From positions 1-32,718 of the forward strand of contig CALEKA010000026.1 in assembly GCA_937898715.1 (NCBI GenBank): DNA of 32,718 nucleotides. The letters run 5' to 3'. How positions within the stretch are numbered: position 1 is the stretch's first letter; each line of letters opens with the position of its first letter. Shown piece after piece: positions 1 to 7,793 of the stretch. The translations under genes and the position numbers were made by a program. The stretch is from an uncultured Prevotella sp. (GTDB taxonomy: Bacteria; Bacteroidota; Bacteroidia; Bacteroidales; Bacteroidaceae). The notes beneath the pieces are model-generated. The model was not told where the DNA came from, searched no databases, and saw only the letters and a list, made by a program, of their open reading frames with translations.

Positions 1-166
1 TATACTTAATACTTTTACCAAGTAATACTTAATACTTTATACTTAATACTTTTACCAAGTAATACTTAATACTTTATACTTAATACTTTTACAAAGTAAT
101 ACTTTATACTTAATACTTTTACAAAGTAATACTTAATACTTTATACTTAATACTTTTACCAAGTAA
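1..166. repeat. AT-rich tandem repeat, 37-bp unit
   Basis: Units begin with TATACTTAATACTTTTAC at 1, 38, 75, 105 and 142. Spacings are 37, 37, 30 and 37 bp; the 30-bp copy lacks one 7-bp AATACTT sub-repeat. Each unit is itself made of TACTT sub-repeats followed by AAGTAAT. The array continues off the left edge. Its right end overlaps the last codons and stop of the neighbouring minus-strand gene. No gene is seen in it. Confidence 0.9.
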
Positions 167-1148
167 TGTCCTCTGCTTTAGTGATGTCGCGCTGGAGAAT
201 GCGCCCCTGAGCGTCGACGAGCATGAGCGAGGGCACATAGTGGAAGCCGAGAGTGGTGAAAAGCGGGGATTGGAAGGCTCGCTGATCGCATATGGTGGGA
301 GCTACGAGGCTATCGATGCGAAGTTCGGAACGTAGCGCAGCCTTGTCGGTATCGAGCGAAAGGATGAGGCATTGCCACTTATTAGCACTCCCCTTGAGCT
401 TGCGATGGAGCTCGCGCAGCAGTTGGCGCGAATCGCTTTGCCATGATGCCATACACACCACGATGAGTTCTCTGCCGCGAAAGTCCTTTGATGAGACAGT
501 ACGTCCGTCGAGCGTGCGAGCAGTGAAGTCGGGCAACATTTCACCCTTCCCGTTGACGAAGAATGGGCGATAGTGCTGGTCAATATACTTCACAGCGCGC
601 TCCTTGGGCTGTGCCGCCTTGAGCAGATCGAGCAGTCGGAGAGCAGTGTGCGGGTCGGCATCTTGCTTTTTCGCAAAATATTTTAGAAAAACGGCCACAG
701 CGGCGAGCGTGTGGCTGTTGTCGGTGATGAATTGCATGGCAGCCAGTCGCTGATTGGTGGCGATGTCGGTGGCATGCTTCAGGCGGAAATCGGAGAGGAG
801 TTCGTTTTGCTCCGTACCCGATATCTTGGCTTCGCCTATCTTGGCAGCATCGCCCTTCATCTTCACCGTCTGTCCGGGTTCTGCCACGATATAGGTCTGC
901 GTGAAGTTGGGGTAGAGCAGGGTCAATACGGCGGGTGCGCTGAGGCTGCGCTCGTAGGTGAACTTACCATCGGTGATCTTCACGGTGTCGATACCAGTGA
1001 ATGCGCCGTCTTCGCTCAGCACGTAGAATTCGGCATCGCTGATATTGTTGAGCGTTCCTTCGAATCGTATCTTGTCCTTGCTTGGTCCGCATGCCGTGAG
1101 TAGCACGAGTGCTGTCAGAGAGGCCAATAGAGAGAGTAGTCTGTTCAT
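156..1148 (-). CDS. Lipoprotein with DUF4369-like N-domain and degenerate thioredoxin-like C-domain
   Basis: This 330-residue protein starts with a lipoprotein signal ending in the lipobox LTAC (Cys20), so it is probably anchored in the envelope. No acidic residues directly follow the Cys, so there is no obvious surface-export signal. Residues about 26-115 resemble the beta-rich DUF4369 domain that precedes TlpA/AhpC-type thioredoxin domains in Bacteroidetes. Residues about 204-320 have the thioredoxin pattern: a PDFTARTLDGR entry strand, a beta strand, then the active-site loop, and the cis-proline at YVPS (Pro306). The loop reads W236-Q-S-D-S where redox-active members have WCxxC, so both catalytic cysteines are missing and thiol-disulfide exchange by this motif is not expected. 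A binding or scaffolding role is inference. The last codons and TAA lie inside the tandem repeat at the window's left edge. The family call is from pattern recognition, not a search. Confidence 0.8.
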   Translation of the reverse strand: MNRLLSLLASLTALVLLTACGPSKDKIRFEGTLNNISDAEFYVLSEDGAFTGIDTVKITDGKFTYERSLSAPAVLTLLYPNFTQTYIVAEPGQTVKMKGDAAKIGEAKISGTEQNELLSDFRLKHATDIATNQRLAAMQFITDNSHTLAAVAVFLKYFAKKQDADPHTALRLLDLLKAAQPKERAVKYIDQHYRPFFVNGKGEMLPDFTARTLDGRTVSSKDFRGRELIVVCMASWQSDSRQLLRELHRKLKGSANKWQCLILSLDTDKAALRSELRIDSLVAPTICDQRAFQSPLFTTLGFHYVPSLMLVDAQGRILQRDITKAEDITW

Positions 1149-1219
1149 CAGAGGAGGGGGAGAAAAAGAAGGAGTCTTGAGGTAGAAGGGGCGCGCTCGA
1201 CAAGTATGATACTTATTAG

Positions 1220-1313
1220 TTCTGTGGGCGACGCGTCCCGCGTCGGCATTGCCGCAGACCTATCTTGTAATACATCCTTCTTGATGCCGACGCGGGACGC
1301 GTCGCCCACAGAA
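1220..1313. repeat. REP-like inverted pair, 30-bp perfect arms
   Basis: Arms 1220-1249 and 1284-1313 are exact reverse complements separated by 34 bp. Each arm contains its own hairpin, CGACGCG-TCC-CGCGTCG, so the pair is a palindrome of palindromes. Imperfect similarity continues outward (GATACTTATTAGT against GAGTATC). It occupies the 254-bp gap between two minus-strand lipoprotein genes. The left arm is identical to the copy at 24817-24846. It could act as a terminator or mRNA-stabilising structure; that is inference. Confidence 0.9.
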
Positions 1314-1402
1314 TTGATTGAGTATCAATCTTTCCCGTCAGCATCCGAACGTGCAAAATCCTTTTTCTATCTCAAGACTCCTCACTATATGTCAGTGTAT
1401 GG

Positions 1403-3100
1403 TTACTTCAGCAAGCTTTGGAATGCTGAATCGTTGAAGAGCGTTACGAACTCAAGGTCGTGAGCGGCGTAGTCCTTGAGCGAGCTGTCCTTGGCGAAGG
1501 CATCCTTGAGGTTGCTTATCACGTTCTTGTCTTGATTTGTGCGTGCTGCTACGATGGCTTTGAGATAGCTTGTCAAGGCGTTGGGCTGAGCCACGGCTTT
1601 CAGTGTGTTGGTGGCAGCGGCGTAGTCCTTATTGAGAATCTGAGCCAGTGCGGCAGAGTTGCTCTTGACGTCCTTAAGGCTTTGAGCAGCGTGGCTGTAG
1701 TTGCCTGCAGCTACCTGCAGATTGCCGAGCACCTCGTTGTAGTTGGGCGAAGCGGTAGCCTTCATCAGTGCATTCTGAGCTTCTGCAGTATTGCCTTCAG
1801 AGAGTGCGAGAAGAGCCTTGTTGGCGTTCACCTCGGCAGCGTCGGCCTTCTTCGAGGCAGCCTGTTCGAGGAGAGCCTTTGCCTCGGCTGTGTTGCCTTG
1901 CTTGTAGGCAAGTGTAGCGAGGTTGTTGTAGGCACGGAAATCGTTGGGGTAGAGCTTCGTAGTGGTGGTATAGATATCCTTCTGCTCGTCGGCATTCTCA
2001 GTGAGCGTAGCTCCGTAGAGGAGTTCTTCTACCGAGAGCTTTGAAGCATCGGCCTTGTACTGCTCTTGGATCTCGTCGTCGGAACGACCGATGAGGTTGT
2101 AGTTGATCGTCATGCGAGCGCGTCGCAACTCGGGCAGAATCTCGTCGGCCAATTCCTTGAATCCAGCAGAGAGGTTGCGGATCTGCTTCTCGCGTTCCTC
2201 GGGATCTTGGTACATGGAGAGCACGCGGAGGATCACGTCTTTATCCTGAATGTTCGACTGGCTCACCAGTTCCTTAAACCCTTCCCAGTCCTCGGCAGTG
2301 TACTTAGAGTCGACGTCGGCATCGAGCTTAGCAGCCTTGAGCTGCTGGCCCACGTAGCCCTTCGACGACTTTTCGCGCTTCTGCGCCAGAGCCTCGTTGA
2401 CCTTCATGCCGCCATCGGGCGAAGCGTAGGCCGAAACTTCAATGTTGTCGAGCATGAAGCCCTTCTGGTCGGCCTTGATCTGCTTCAGCGTCTCGACGAA
2501 GTCCTTTACGGATGTGCTCTTGAGCTCGCTATTGCGGATGTTGGCTTGGTTGATGAGGTACTTGATCTGAGCCTGCTTGGTCTGCTTGATAGCATACTGG
2601 TAAGCATCGGGTGCAATCTGCGGTTCGGCAGAAGCTGCTGCGCGATTGATGAGCGTAGATGTAGCTACCACGCCGTTGGCCACCTTCACGCGGGGCACGG
2701 TCACCTTCTTCTTGCCCACCTGTGCGTCAAACGTCAGGTAGAGTTCGCTCTGGTGCATGGCGTCGACGTAATCGAAGCTATTCTTCATCGTATAATTGCC
2801 GCCGAGCTTGTAGGAGATCTCTTGATCGTTGCCTTGCACCTTCTCACCTTGGAAGGTAGCTGGCTGACCGTTGGTGCTTGTGCCATTGTAGGTAAGTACG
2901 GGAAGCACCGTCACGACGGCCTTCTTCTTCATATATTTTTCGGGGAAGCGGCCGTTGATCGTCACGGGTACCTTGCCACCTACAGCTTCGAGAGGCGAGG
3001 GCGTTACGGTGAAATTATCAGCAGAGAGTTCTCCGAGCTTATTGCACGAAGTGAGCACTAACGATCCTGCCAGTGCTAAGAAGAGATATTTGCTTTGCAT
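1403..3100 (-). CDS. Lipoprotein with OmpA-like motif and C-terminal TPR repeats
   Basis: The start at 3100 is chosen because it gives a clean lipoprotein signal, MQSKYLFLALAGSLVLTSC, with lipobox Cys19; an in-frame start 120 bp upstream would bury this signal. The product has 565 residues. Residues about 28-140 form a beta-rich region. Residues about 215-245 carry an OmpA-C-like signature (SAYASPDGG...N..LAQKR), the loop and helix that bind peptidoglycan in OmpA family proteins. Residues about 365-535 look like tetratricopeptide repeats (for example YNNLATLAYKQGNTAEAKALLEQA), rich in Ala and Asn. The likely role is an outer-membrane-anchored envelope protein that contacts cell wall and partner proteins; the exact function is not recognised. 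A TAnnTTTG box lies about 75 bp upstream. The next gene on this strand is 254 bp downstream across a REP-like inverted pair, so co-transcription is uncertain. Confidence 0.85.
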   Translation of the reverse strand: MQSKYLFLALAGSLVLTSCNKLGELSADNFTVTPSPLEAVGGKVPVTINGRFPEKYMKKKAVVTVLPVLTYNGTSTNGQPATFQGEKVQGNDQEISYKLGGNYTMKNSFDYVDAMHQSELYLTFDAQVGKKKVTVPRVKVANGVVATSTLINRAAASAEPQIAPDAYQYAIKQTKQAQIKYLINQANIRNSELKSTSVKDFVETLKQIKADQKGFMLDNIEVSAYASPDGGMKVNEALAQKREKSSKGYVGQQLKAAKLDADVDSKYTAEDWEGFKELVSQSNIQDKDVILRVLSMYQDPEEREKQIRNLSAGFKELADEILPELRRARMTINYNLIGRSDDEIQEQYKADASKLSVEELLYGATLTENADEQKDIYTTTTKLYPNDFRAYNNLATLAYKQGNTAEAKALLEQAASKKADAAEVNANKALLALSEGNTAEAQNALMKATASPNYNEVLGNLQVAAGNYSHAAQSLKDVKSNSAALAQILNKDYAAATNTLKAVAQPNALTSYLKAIVAARTNQDKNVISNLKDAFAKDSSLKDYAAHDLEFVTLFNDSAFQSLLK

Positions 3101-3175
3101 GTGTATGGTGTGTTTTTTTATTTGCAAGTTATAAGAATGTGTGCTACGGTAGACAAGCCTTGTATTGTCTGTAGG

Positions 3176-3183
3176 CAAAGGTA
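3176..3183 (-). promoter_or_regulatory. Candidate -7 box (TACCTTTG)
   Basis: TACCTTTG on the minus strand matches the Bacteroidetes -7 consensus TAnnTTTG and lies about 75 bp upstream of the chosen start of the OmpA/TPR lipoprotein. No convincing TTTG is seen at the usual -33 distance, so this is a half-match. Confidence 0.4.
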
Positions 3184-3560
3184 AGCATTTTCGTGAGAAA
3201 TAGAGCATTCTCTTACGCACAAAGTATGTTAAGGTGGGGAGGATGGGCGATTTTGAGAAGAATAAGTAAGCTCTCTACGGATGACGTGCTGCCCCTCACA
3301 CGCGTACGCGCGCGCCTCAGATAGTTTGGGCTTCTCCTCCCACCATCTTGCACTGAATAATGCTAAATGCGCTGATAATCACATGGAATAGGCAGATTCT
3401 TGCCTGCACTTTTCCTACACTTCTATTGCACGTCGCTTGCACTGCTCCTCGTAGATGGATATTTTTCCGCATTGCATTGTTTCTGCTGAGCGTCATTGGG
3501 CTGATGAACGAGTGTATGGACTAAGAAAAACTTTCGTATGGTGCTGTTGCGACGGGAACC

Positions 3561-3635
3561 AGGGATAATTTTTCTTGAAGGAGGGATAATTTTTCTTGAA
3601 GGAGGGATAATTTTATTTTGAAGGAGGGGAAATCA
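3561..3635. repeat. 21-bp tandem array (AGGGATAATTTTT core)
   Basis: AGGGATAATTTTTCTTGAAGG starts at about 3561, 3582 and 3603 with an exact 21-bp period, and a degenerate fourth unit follows. It forms the centre of palindrome copy A. The core GGGATAATTTT is the reverse complement of the AAAATTATCCC core of the 22-bp array at 18028. Confidence 0.9.
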
Positions 3636-3846
3636 TACGTGAATGTAATCGTGCAGGAATAGTGTAGGCAAATCTGTCTTGCTCGCATGAATGAATGCGC
3701 TCATTACCAATGATCTATGATCGACAGAGTGACGGATGAATATTATTAAGGCGGAAAACTTGCTGTAAACGTGCGCGCGCGTGAGGAATTGTGATGCGGT
3801 GAGGATGGGGCGGATGCTTGAAGGATAGGTAGATAGGGGGAAAAGA

Positions 3847-3877
3847 AAAAAGAGTGTACAGTTTGTACACTCTTTTT
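3847..3877 (-). terminator. Perfect palindrome, likely lgt terminator
   Basis: Arms 3847-3860 and 3864-3877 (AAAAAGAGTGTACA) pair perfectly around a 3-nt loop and end in a T-run on either strand. It lies about 50 bp past the lgt stop, so it can act as an intrinsic terminator. A related palindrome at 17826-17854 is not downstream of any gene, which suggests it is also an end of the palindromic element. Confidence 0.7.
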
Positions 3878-3928
3878 GTCAATGTCGTTGCGGTGTTTTA
3901 CCTTTGCATTGCGTTTCAGAATAGATGT

Positions 3929-4786
3929 CTATGCTGCACGATTGCCGTGCTTCTTCTCGCCAAACTTCAAGCACCACTTGCCTCCCACCATGCAGTAGAG
4001 GCCGATGATGATGAACGGGATGCTGAGCAACTGGCCCTGGTCGAGGCCGATGGCGCTCTGCATGGAGAGTTCCCACGGCTCTTGCACTTCCTTAAGGAAC
4101 TCTATGAGGAAACGAAATACGAAAATGCTCGTGAGGCAGAATCCGAAGAAGAATCCCGTGCCTACGCGCTGCTTCATGCGAGCATAGAGCCATAGGCCGA
4201 TGAAGAAGAATAGGAGGTAGGCTATGGCCTCGTAGAGCTGAGCTGGATAGCGAGGCTGCGTGTCGCCCAGGCGGACGAAGATGAAGCCAAAGTCCGACTT
4301 CGTAAACTTGCCCACTATCTCGGAGTTCATGAGATTGCCCAAGCGGATGAAGCAGGCTGCGATGGGGGTGGCTATGGCGATGTTGTCGAGCACGCGCATG
4401 ATGTTCACACCCGTCTTTCTCACGTAGAGCCATAGGGCGATCATCAGTCCAAGGGTACCGCCGTGGGAGGCGAGACCTGCGTAGCCTGTAAACTTCCACG
4501 AGCCATCGGGCATATGGTGCATGGGCAGAATCATCTCGAGCGGGTGGCTGAGGAAGTAGCCCGGTTCGTAGAGCAGACAGTGGCCAAGGCGTGCACCTGC
4601 GAGTATGCCTACGAAGCAGTAGAGAAAGAGTGGATCAAACTTCTCTTGTGGTATCTGCTGGCGCTTATAAAGTTTGTAGACCACTACGTAGGCCAGTGCC
4701 AAGCCTATGCACCAACAGAGGCCGTACCAACGCACGTCGATGAAGCCAAGCGTAAATGCAGATACAGGAGGATTCCAGGTGATCAT
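3929..4786 (-). CDS. lgt: Phosphatidylglycerol--prolipoprotein diacylglyceryl transferase
   Basis: Lgt transfers diacylglycerol from phosphatidylglycerol to the lipobox cysteine of prolipoproteins, the first step of lipoprotein maturation in the inner membrane. The 285-residue protein is of normal length, with about seven hydrophobic segments. Family signatures seen are GARLGHCLLYEP (region with the conserved Arg), SHGGTLG (the conserved HGG), the Lgt signature RLGNLMNSEIVG, and the late R-x-L-I-E-F segment (FRFLIEF). The fit with several lipoprotein genes in this window is expected but not specific. The gene is preceded by a 39-nt G-free leader of TTACTTATTACTT repeats and followed by a perfect hairpin with a T-run. 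ychF lies upstream on the same strand, separated by a repeat-filled 261-bp gap. Confidence 0.97.
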   Translation of the reverse strand: MITWNPPVSAFTLGFIDVRWYGLCWCIGLALAYVVVYKLYKRQQIPQEKFDPLFLYCFVGILAGARLGHCLLYEPGYFLSHPLEMILPMHHMPDGSWKFTGYAGLASHGGTLGLMIALWLYVRKTGVNIMRVLDNIAIATPIAACFIRLGNLMNSEIVGKFTKSDFGFIFVRLGDTQPRYPAQLYEAIAYLLFFFIGLWLYARMKQRVGTGFFFGFCLTSIFVFRFLIEFLKEVQEPWELSMQSAIGLDQGQLLSIPFIIIGLYCMVGGKWCLKFGEKKHGNRAA

Positions 4787-4825
4787 AAGTTATATGAAGT
4801 AATAAGTAAAAAGTAATAAGTAATA
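4787..4825 (-). promoter_or_regulatory. G-free leader of lgt
   Basis: On the minus strand the 39 bases before the lgt ATG contain no G and consist of TTACTTATTACTTTTTACTT-like repeats. No Shine-Dalgarno sequence is present. Similar G-free repeat leaders precede the 46-aa/CYTH unit, the SLC13 transporter and the HIT gene. Confidence 0.6.
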
Positions 4826-4890
4826 CATTCAGGCTGATAGCTAAGCAATGGCTGAGGCCAAGTAGTAAGTATAACATCCTTGCTGACAGC

Positions 4891-5040
4891 CTTTCAGCCG
4901 ATACTGGGGGCGACGCGTCCTCGCGTCGGCATCACCCACAAGAAAGTGTATGATATTCTTGTAAGTTTCCAGCCGAAACTGTGAGCGACGCGTCCTCGCG
5001 TCGGCATCACCCACGAAAAGAGCATTACTTTCTTATAGAT
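4891..5040. repeat. 75-bp tandem duplication carrying REP-like hairpins
   Basis: Two imperfect copies (about 4891-4965 and 4966-5040) each run TTTC(C)AGCCGA.ACTG, then the hairpin CGACGCG-TCCT-CGCGTCG, then GCATCACCCAC. The hairpins start at 4911 and 4986, exactly 75 bp apart. They fill the gap between ychF and lgt. Compared with the copies at 1220 and 24817 the loop is TCCT instead of TCC. Confidence 0.85.
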
Positions 5041-5047
5041 TACGCTA

Positions 5048-6151
5048 TTACACGTTGAAACGGAAGTGCATGATGTCGCCATCTTCTACTTCGTACTCCT
5101 TTCCCTCTACGTGGAGCAGACCTGCCTCGCGTACGGCACTTTCGGAGCCTAAGCGGATGTAGTCGTCGTACTTAATCACTTCGGCACGGATGAAGCCTTT
5201 CTCAAAGTCGGTGTGGATCACGCCAGCACACTGAGGAGCCTTCCATCCCTTGTGGAATGTCCATGCCTTTACTTCCATCTCGCCAGCGGTGATGAAGGTC
5301 TGGAGGTTGAGCATGTGGTAGGCTGCTTTGATCAGGCGGTTGCAGCCGCTCTCTTCCAAGCCTACGTCCTGCAGGAACATCTGGCGCTCCTCGTAGGTCT
5401 CGAGTTCGGCAATGTCGGCCTCAGTCTGTGCGGCGAGCACGAGCACTTCAGCACCCTCGTCCTTGACGGCCTCGCGTACCTCGTCTACGTAGTGGTTGCC
5501 TGTAGCAGCCGATGCTTCGTCGACATTGCACACGTAGAGCACGGGCTTCGATGTGAGCAAGAACAGGCCCTTAGCGGCTTTCTGCTCCTCTTGACTTTCA
5601 AACTCTACGCTGCGGGCGCTTTTGCCCTCTTCGAGCGCTGCTTTGTAGGCCAGGAGCACGTCGTACTCCACTTGGGCATTCTTGTCGCCGCCCACCTTGG
5701 CAATTTTCTCTACGCGCTTGATGCGGTTTTCTACGGTCTCAAGGTCCTTGAGCTGCAGTTCGGTATCGATGATTTCCTTGTCGCGTACAGGATCTACGCT
5801 ACCATCGACGTGCACCACATTGCCATCGTCGAAGCAACGAAGCACGTGGATGATGGCATCGGTCTCGCGGATGTTTCCCAAAAACTGGTTGCCGAGGCCT
5901 TCGCCCTTTGAAGCACCCTTTACCAATCCAGCAATGTCGACAATCTCAACGGTGGTAGGTACGATGCGTCCAGGGTGGACCAGTTCGGCCAAGCGAGTGA
6001 GACGCTCATCGGGCACGGTGATTACACCCACGTTGGGCTCGATGGTGCAGAAAGGGAAGTTGGCCGATTGTGCCTTGGCATTACTTAGGCAGTTGAATAG
6101 GGTGGACTTGCCCACATTAGGGAGTCCTACAATGCCGCATTGTAAACTCAT
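5048..6151 (-). CDS. ychF: Redox-regulated ribosome-associated ATPase YchF/OLA1
   Basis: YchF is a universally conserved Obg-family P-loop NTPase that prefers ATP over GTP and associates with ribosomes. The 367-residue length is typical. The N-terminal P-loop GLPNVGKST (residues 8-16) and switch region DIAGLVKGASKGEGLGN are intact. The G4 position reads NVDE rather than NKxD, as expected for ATP-preferring YchF. A coiled-coil segment spans about residues 130-200, and a C-terminal TGS domain begins near TFITAGEMEVKAWTFHKG and ends with GDIMHFRFNV, the usual YchF end. It is flanked by ftsW upstream (199-bp gap) and lgt downstream. Nothing unusual is seen in the protein. Confidence 0.97.
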   Translation of the reverse strand: MSLQCGIVGLPNVGKSTLFNCLSNAKAQSANFPFCTIEPNVGVITVPDERLTRLAELVHPGRIVPTTVEIVDIAGLVKGASKGEGLGNQFLGNIRETDAIIHVLRCFDDGNVVHVDGSVDPVRDKEIIDTELQLKDLETVENRIKRVEKIAKVGGDKNAQVEYDVLLAYKAALEEGKSARSVEFESQEEQKAAKGLFLLTSKPVLYVCNVDEASAATGNHYVDEVREAVKDEGAEVLVLAAQTEADIAELETYEERQMFLQDVGLEESGCNRLIKAAYHMLNLQTFITAGEMEVKAWTFHKGWKAPQCAGVIHTDFEKGFIRAEVIKYDDYIRLGSESAVREAGLLHVEGKEYEVEDGDIMHFRFNV

Positions 6152-6350
6152 ATCTTTAGTTGTTGTATTGTTTCTTTATAATTAGGGCGCGAATCGCCTT
6201 ATGAGATTGAGAGAATGCGTTCGCGCTATAGATTTTTATGGATGAGGCTGTCTATAAGTAGCGTGCTGAGGCTTTTGAGCACATCACGTTCGGAGAGTTT
6301 GTCAGCAATGCGAGTCTAAAGGTATACGCTAAACTCATAAACTCATACTC

Positions 6351-7748
6351 TCATTGATGCTTAATCTCCGTCATGGGGCCATCAAAGCGGGTGTGTTGAG
6401 GTTCCTTCACTTGCTTGGCATAACGACTTACGCTGAGGATCATGCCGATGTAAGCACAGTTGATAAGCGTGGAAGTACCGCCACGGCTGATAAGTGGCAA
6501 TGGCTGACCCGTAACGGGGAACAATCCCGTAGCTACCAACATATTGAGTACAGCTTGTGACACGAGCAGTAGTGTCAAACCCATGGCAAGGAAGGGCGGG
6601 AAGTTGCGCTCGCATCGGCTCGATATTCTGCCCGCTCGGAAGAGCAAGATGATGTAGAGGAACACTACGACGACGGCTCCCGTCACCCCCATCTCCTCTA
6701 TAATCACGGCGTAGATGAAGTCGGAGAATGCTTGGCTGAGAAAGTCGCGTTGCACAGAATTGCCAGGCATCTTGCCGATGCCATTGCTCGAGGCGATGGC
6801 TATGTTGGCATGCGCCACTTGGGCACCTTTGTCGATGTCGTAGGTAGCGGGATCGTCTTCTTTCGAATCGTCGTCGGTAAAGTGCGACTCAAGGCGCTCC
6901 TGCCATGTAGCGAAACGGTGGAGCACTCCATTCTTAGGAGCGACAAACATGATGCCTACTACGAGCATAACGATGAGGGTGAGTACGCCAAACAAGGCTC
7001 CTATCTGCTTCAGCGATACACGACCGATAAACATCATCAGCACTACTACACCAAAGAGCAGGGCTGCCGTAGAGAGGTTCTCGGGAAGAATGAGCACACA
7101 GACTCCAGCCGTGATAAACATGATGTATTTGAATGCATTGTGCGAAGCACCATTCTCTTGCTGCGAACGCGAAAGGATGAGTGCCTCGGTGATGATGACG
7201 GCTCCCTTGGCCACTTCGGAGGGCTGGAACCGGATAAATCCGAGGTCGATCCAGCGTGCAGCATCATTGGTGGCTGCGCCCGATAAGAGCGTGATGAGCA
7301 AGAGTATGACCGATAGGGGGAGCAAGAGTACGGGCAGTATCTTAAACATACGACAGGGAATGCGATGCACTACGATGACGATGATCGTACCGCCTGCCAA
7401 GAACAGGGCTTGCTTGACCAAGGGGTCCCAAAAACGTCCAGACTTGTAGGCAAGCGTGCTCGCTGCACTATACACCTCGATGAGCGAGATGATGCACAGG
7501 AAGAAAAATACTACCCAAATGACGCGGTCGCCCATAAAGAGCGATCCTATGCCAGGGCGCTTGGCCTTGGCGCTTGAGGGAGTACTCTCGTTATTGAGCG
7601 AGGTAGTGTCTTGTTCCTGCTGCTGGTTGGTTTCCTGAAGGGCAGCATCGCCGTCTGCCACCGATGCTATTTGAGCTTCGGCGGTGATGGTAGCAGGTGC
7701 GCCCTGGGGCGGACGATTGCGAGAAGCGGATTTTGAGAAGAATCCCAT
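6351..7748 (-). CDS. ftsW: Septal peptidoglycan glycosyltransferase FtsW (SEDS family)
   Basis: FtsW polymerises lipid II at the septum together with its cognate PBP, FtsI. The protein has 465 residues with about ten membrane segments from residue 75. SEDS signatures seen are FQPSEVAKGAVI, the large extracellular loop containing HRFATWQERLESHF, DFIYAVIIEEMG, and the C-terminal FPVTGQPLPLISRGGTS. Before the first membrane segment is a ~65-residue cytoplasmic tail rich in Gln, Ala, Ser and Thr with no recognised domain. It lies 45 bp after murD on the same strand. murG and murC, which often follow, are absent; ychF comes next after 199 bp. FtsW rather than RodA is preferred because of the dcw context. 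Confidence 0.95.
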   Translation of the reverse strand: MGFFSKSASRNRPPQGAPATITAEAQIASVADGDAALQETNQQQEQDTTSLNNESTPSSAKAKRPGIGSLFMGDRVIWVVFFFLCIISLIEVYSAASTLAYKSGRFWDPLVKQALFLAGGTIIVIVVHRIPCRMFKILPVLLLPLSVILLLITLLSGAATNDAARWIDLGFIRFQPSEVAKGAVIITEALILSRSQQENGASHNAFKYIMFITAGVCVLILPENLSTAALLFGVVVLMMFIGRVSLKQIGALFGVLTLIVMLVVGIMFVAPKNGVLHRFATWQERLESHFTDDDSKEDDPATYDIDKGAQVAHANIAIASSNGIGKMPGNSVQRDFLSQAFSDFIYAVIIEEMGVTGAVVVVFLYIILLFRAGRISSRCERNFPPFLAMGLTLLLVSQAVLNMLVATGLFPVTGQPLPLISRGGTSTLINCAYIGMILSVSRYAKQVKEPQHTRFDGPMTEIKHQ

Positions 7749-7793
7749 AGGACTTATTTTGTAGAGTGTGAGGAGAAGACGATAGCGGGCTGA

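Larger units (their letters stand above)
3294..3880. repeat. Large imperfect palindrome, copy A
   Basis: This gene-free stretch is symmetrical around a central tandem array. Outer arms: CCTCACACGCGTACGCGCGC (from 3294) against GTGCGCGCGCGTGAGG (3771-3786). Inner arms: TTGCCTGCACTTTTCCTAC (from 3400) against GTGCAGGAATAGTGTAGGCA (3651-3670). Read on the minus strand it follows the same order of blocks as 17823-18300: the GACAAAAAGAGTGTACAAA palindrome, CGCGCGCACGTTTACAGC, a TGCCTACACT block, the AAAATTATCCC array, GTGTAGGAAAAGTGCAGGCA, and GCGCGCGCGT. No coding region is credible in it. Its function is unknown. Confidence 0.75.

Noticed and set aside
2066..3061. Long open frame on the plus strand opposite the OmpA/TPR lipoprotein
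   Set aside because: It mirrors a well-supported gene on the other strand and has a Leu/His/Val-rich composition typical of an antisense frame, with no recognisable motif.
4894..5082. Small minus-strand frame containing WVMPTRGRVA twice
   Set aside because: The repeated peptide is just translation of the REP-like tandem repeat between ychF and lgt, and the frame overlaps the end of ychF.
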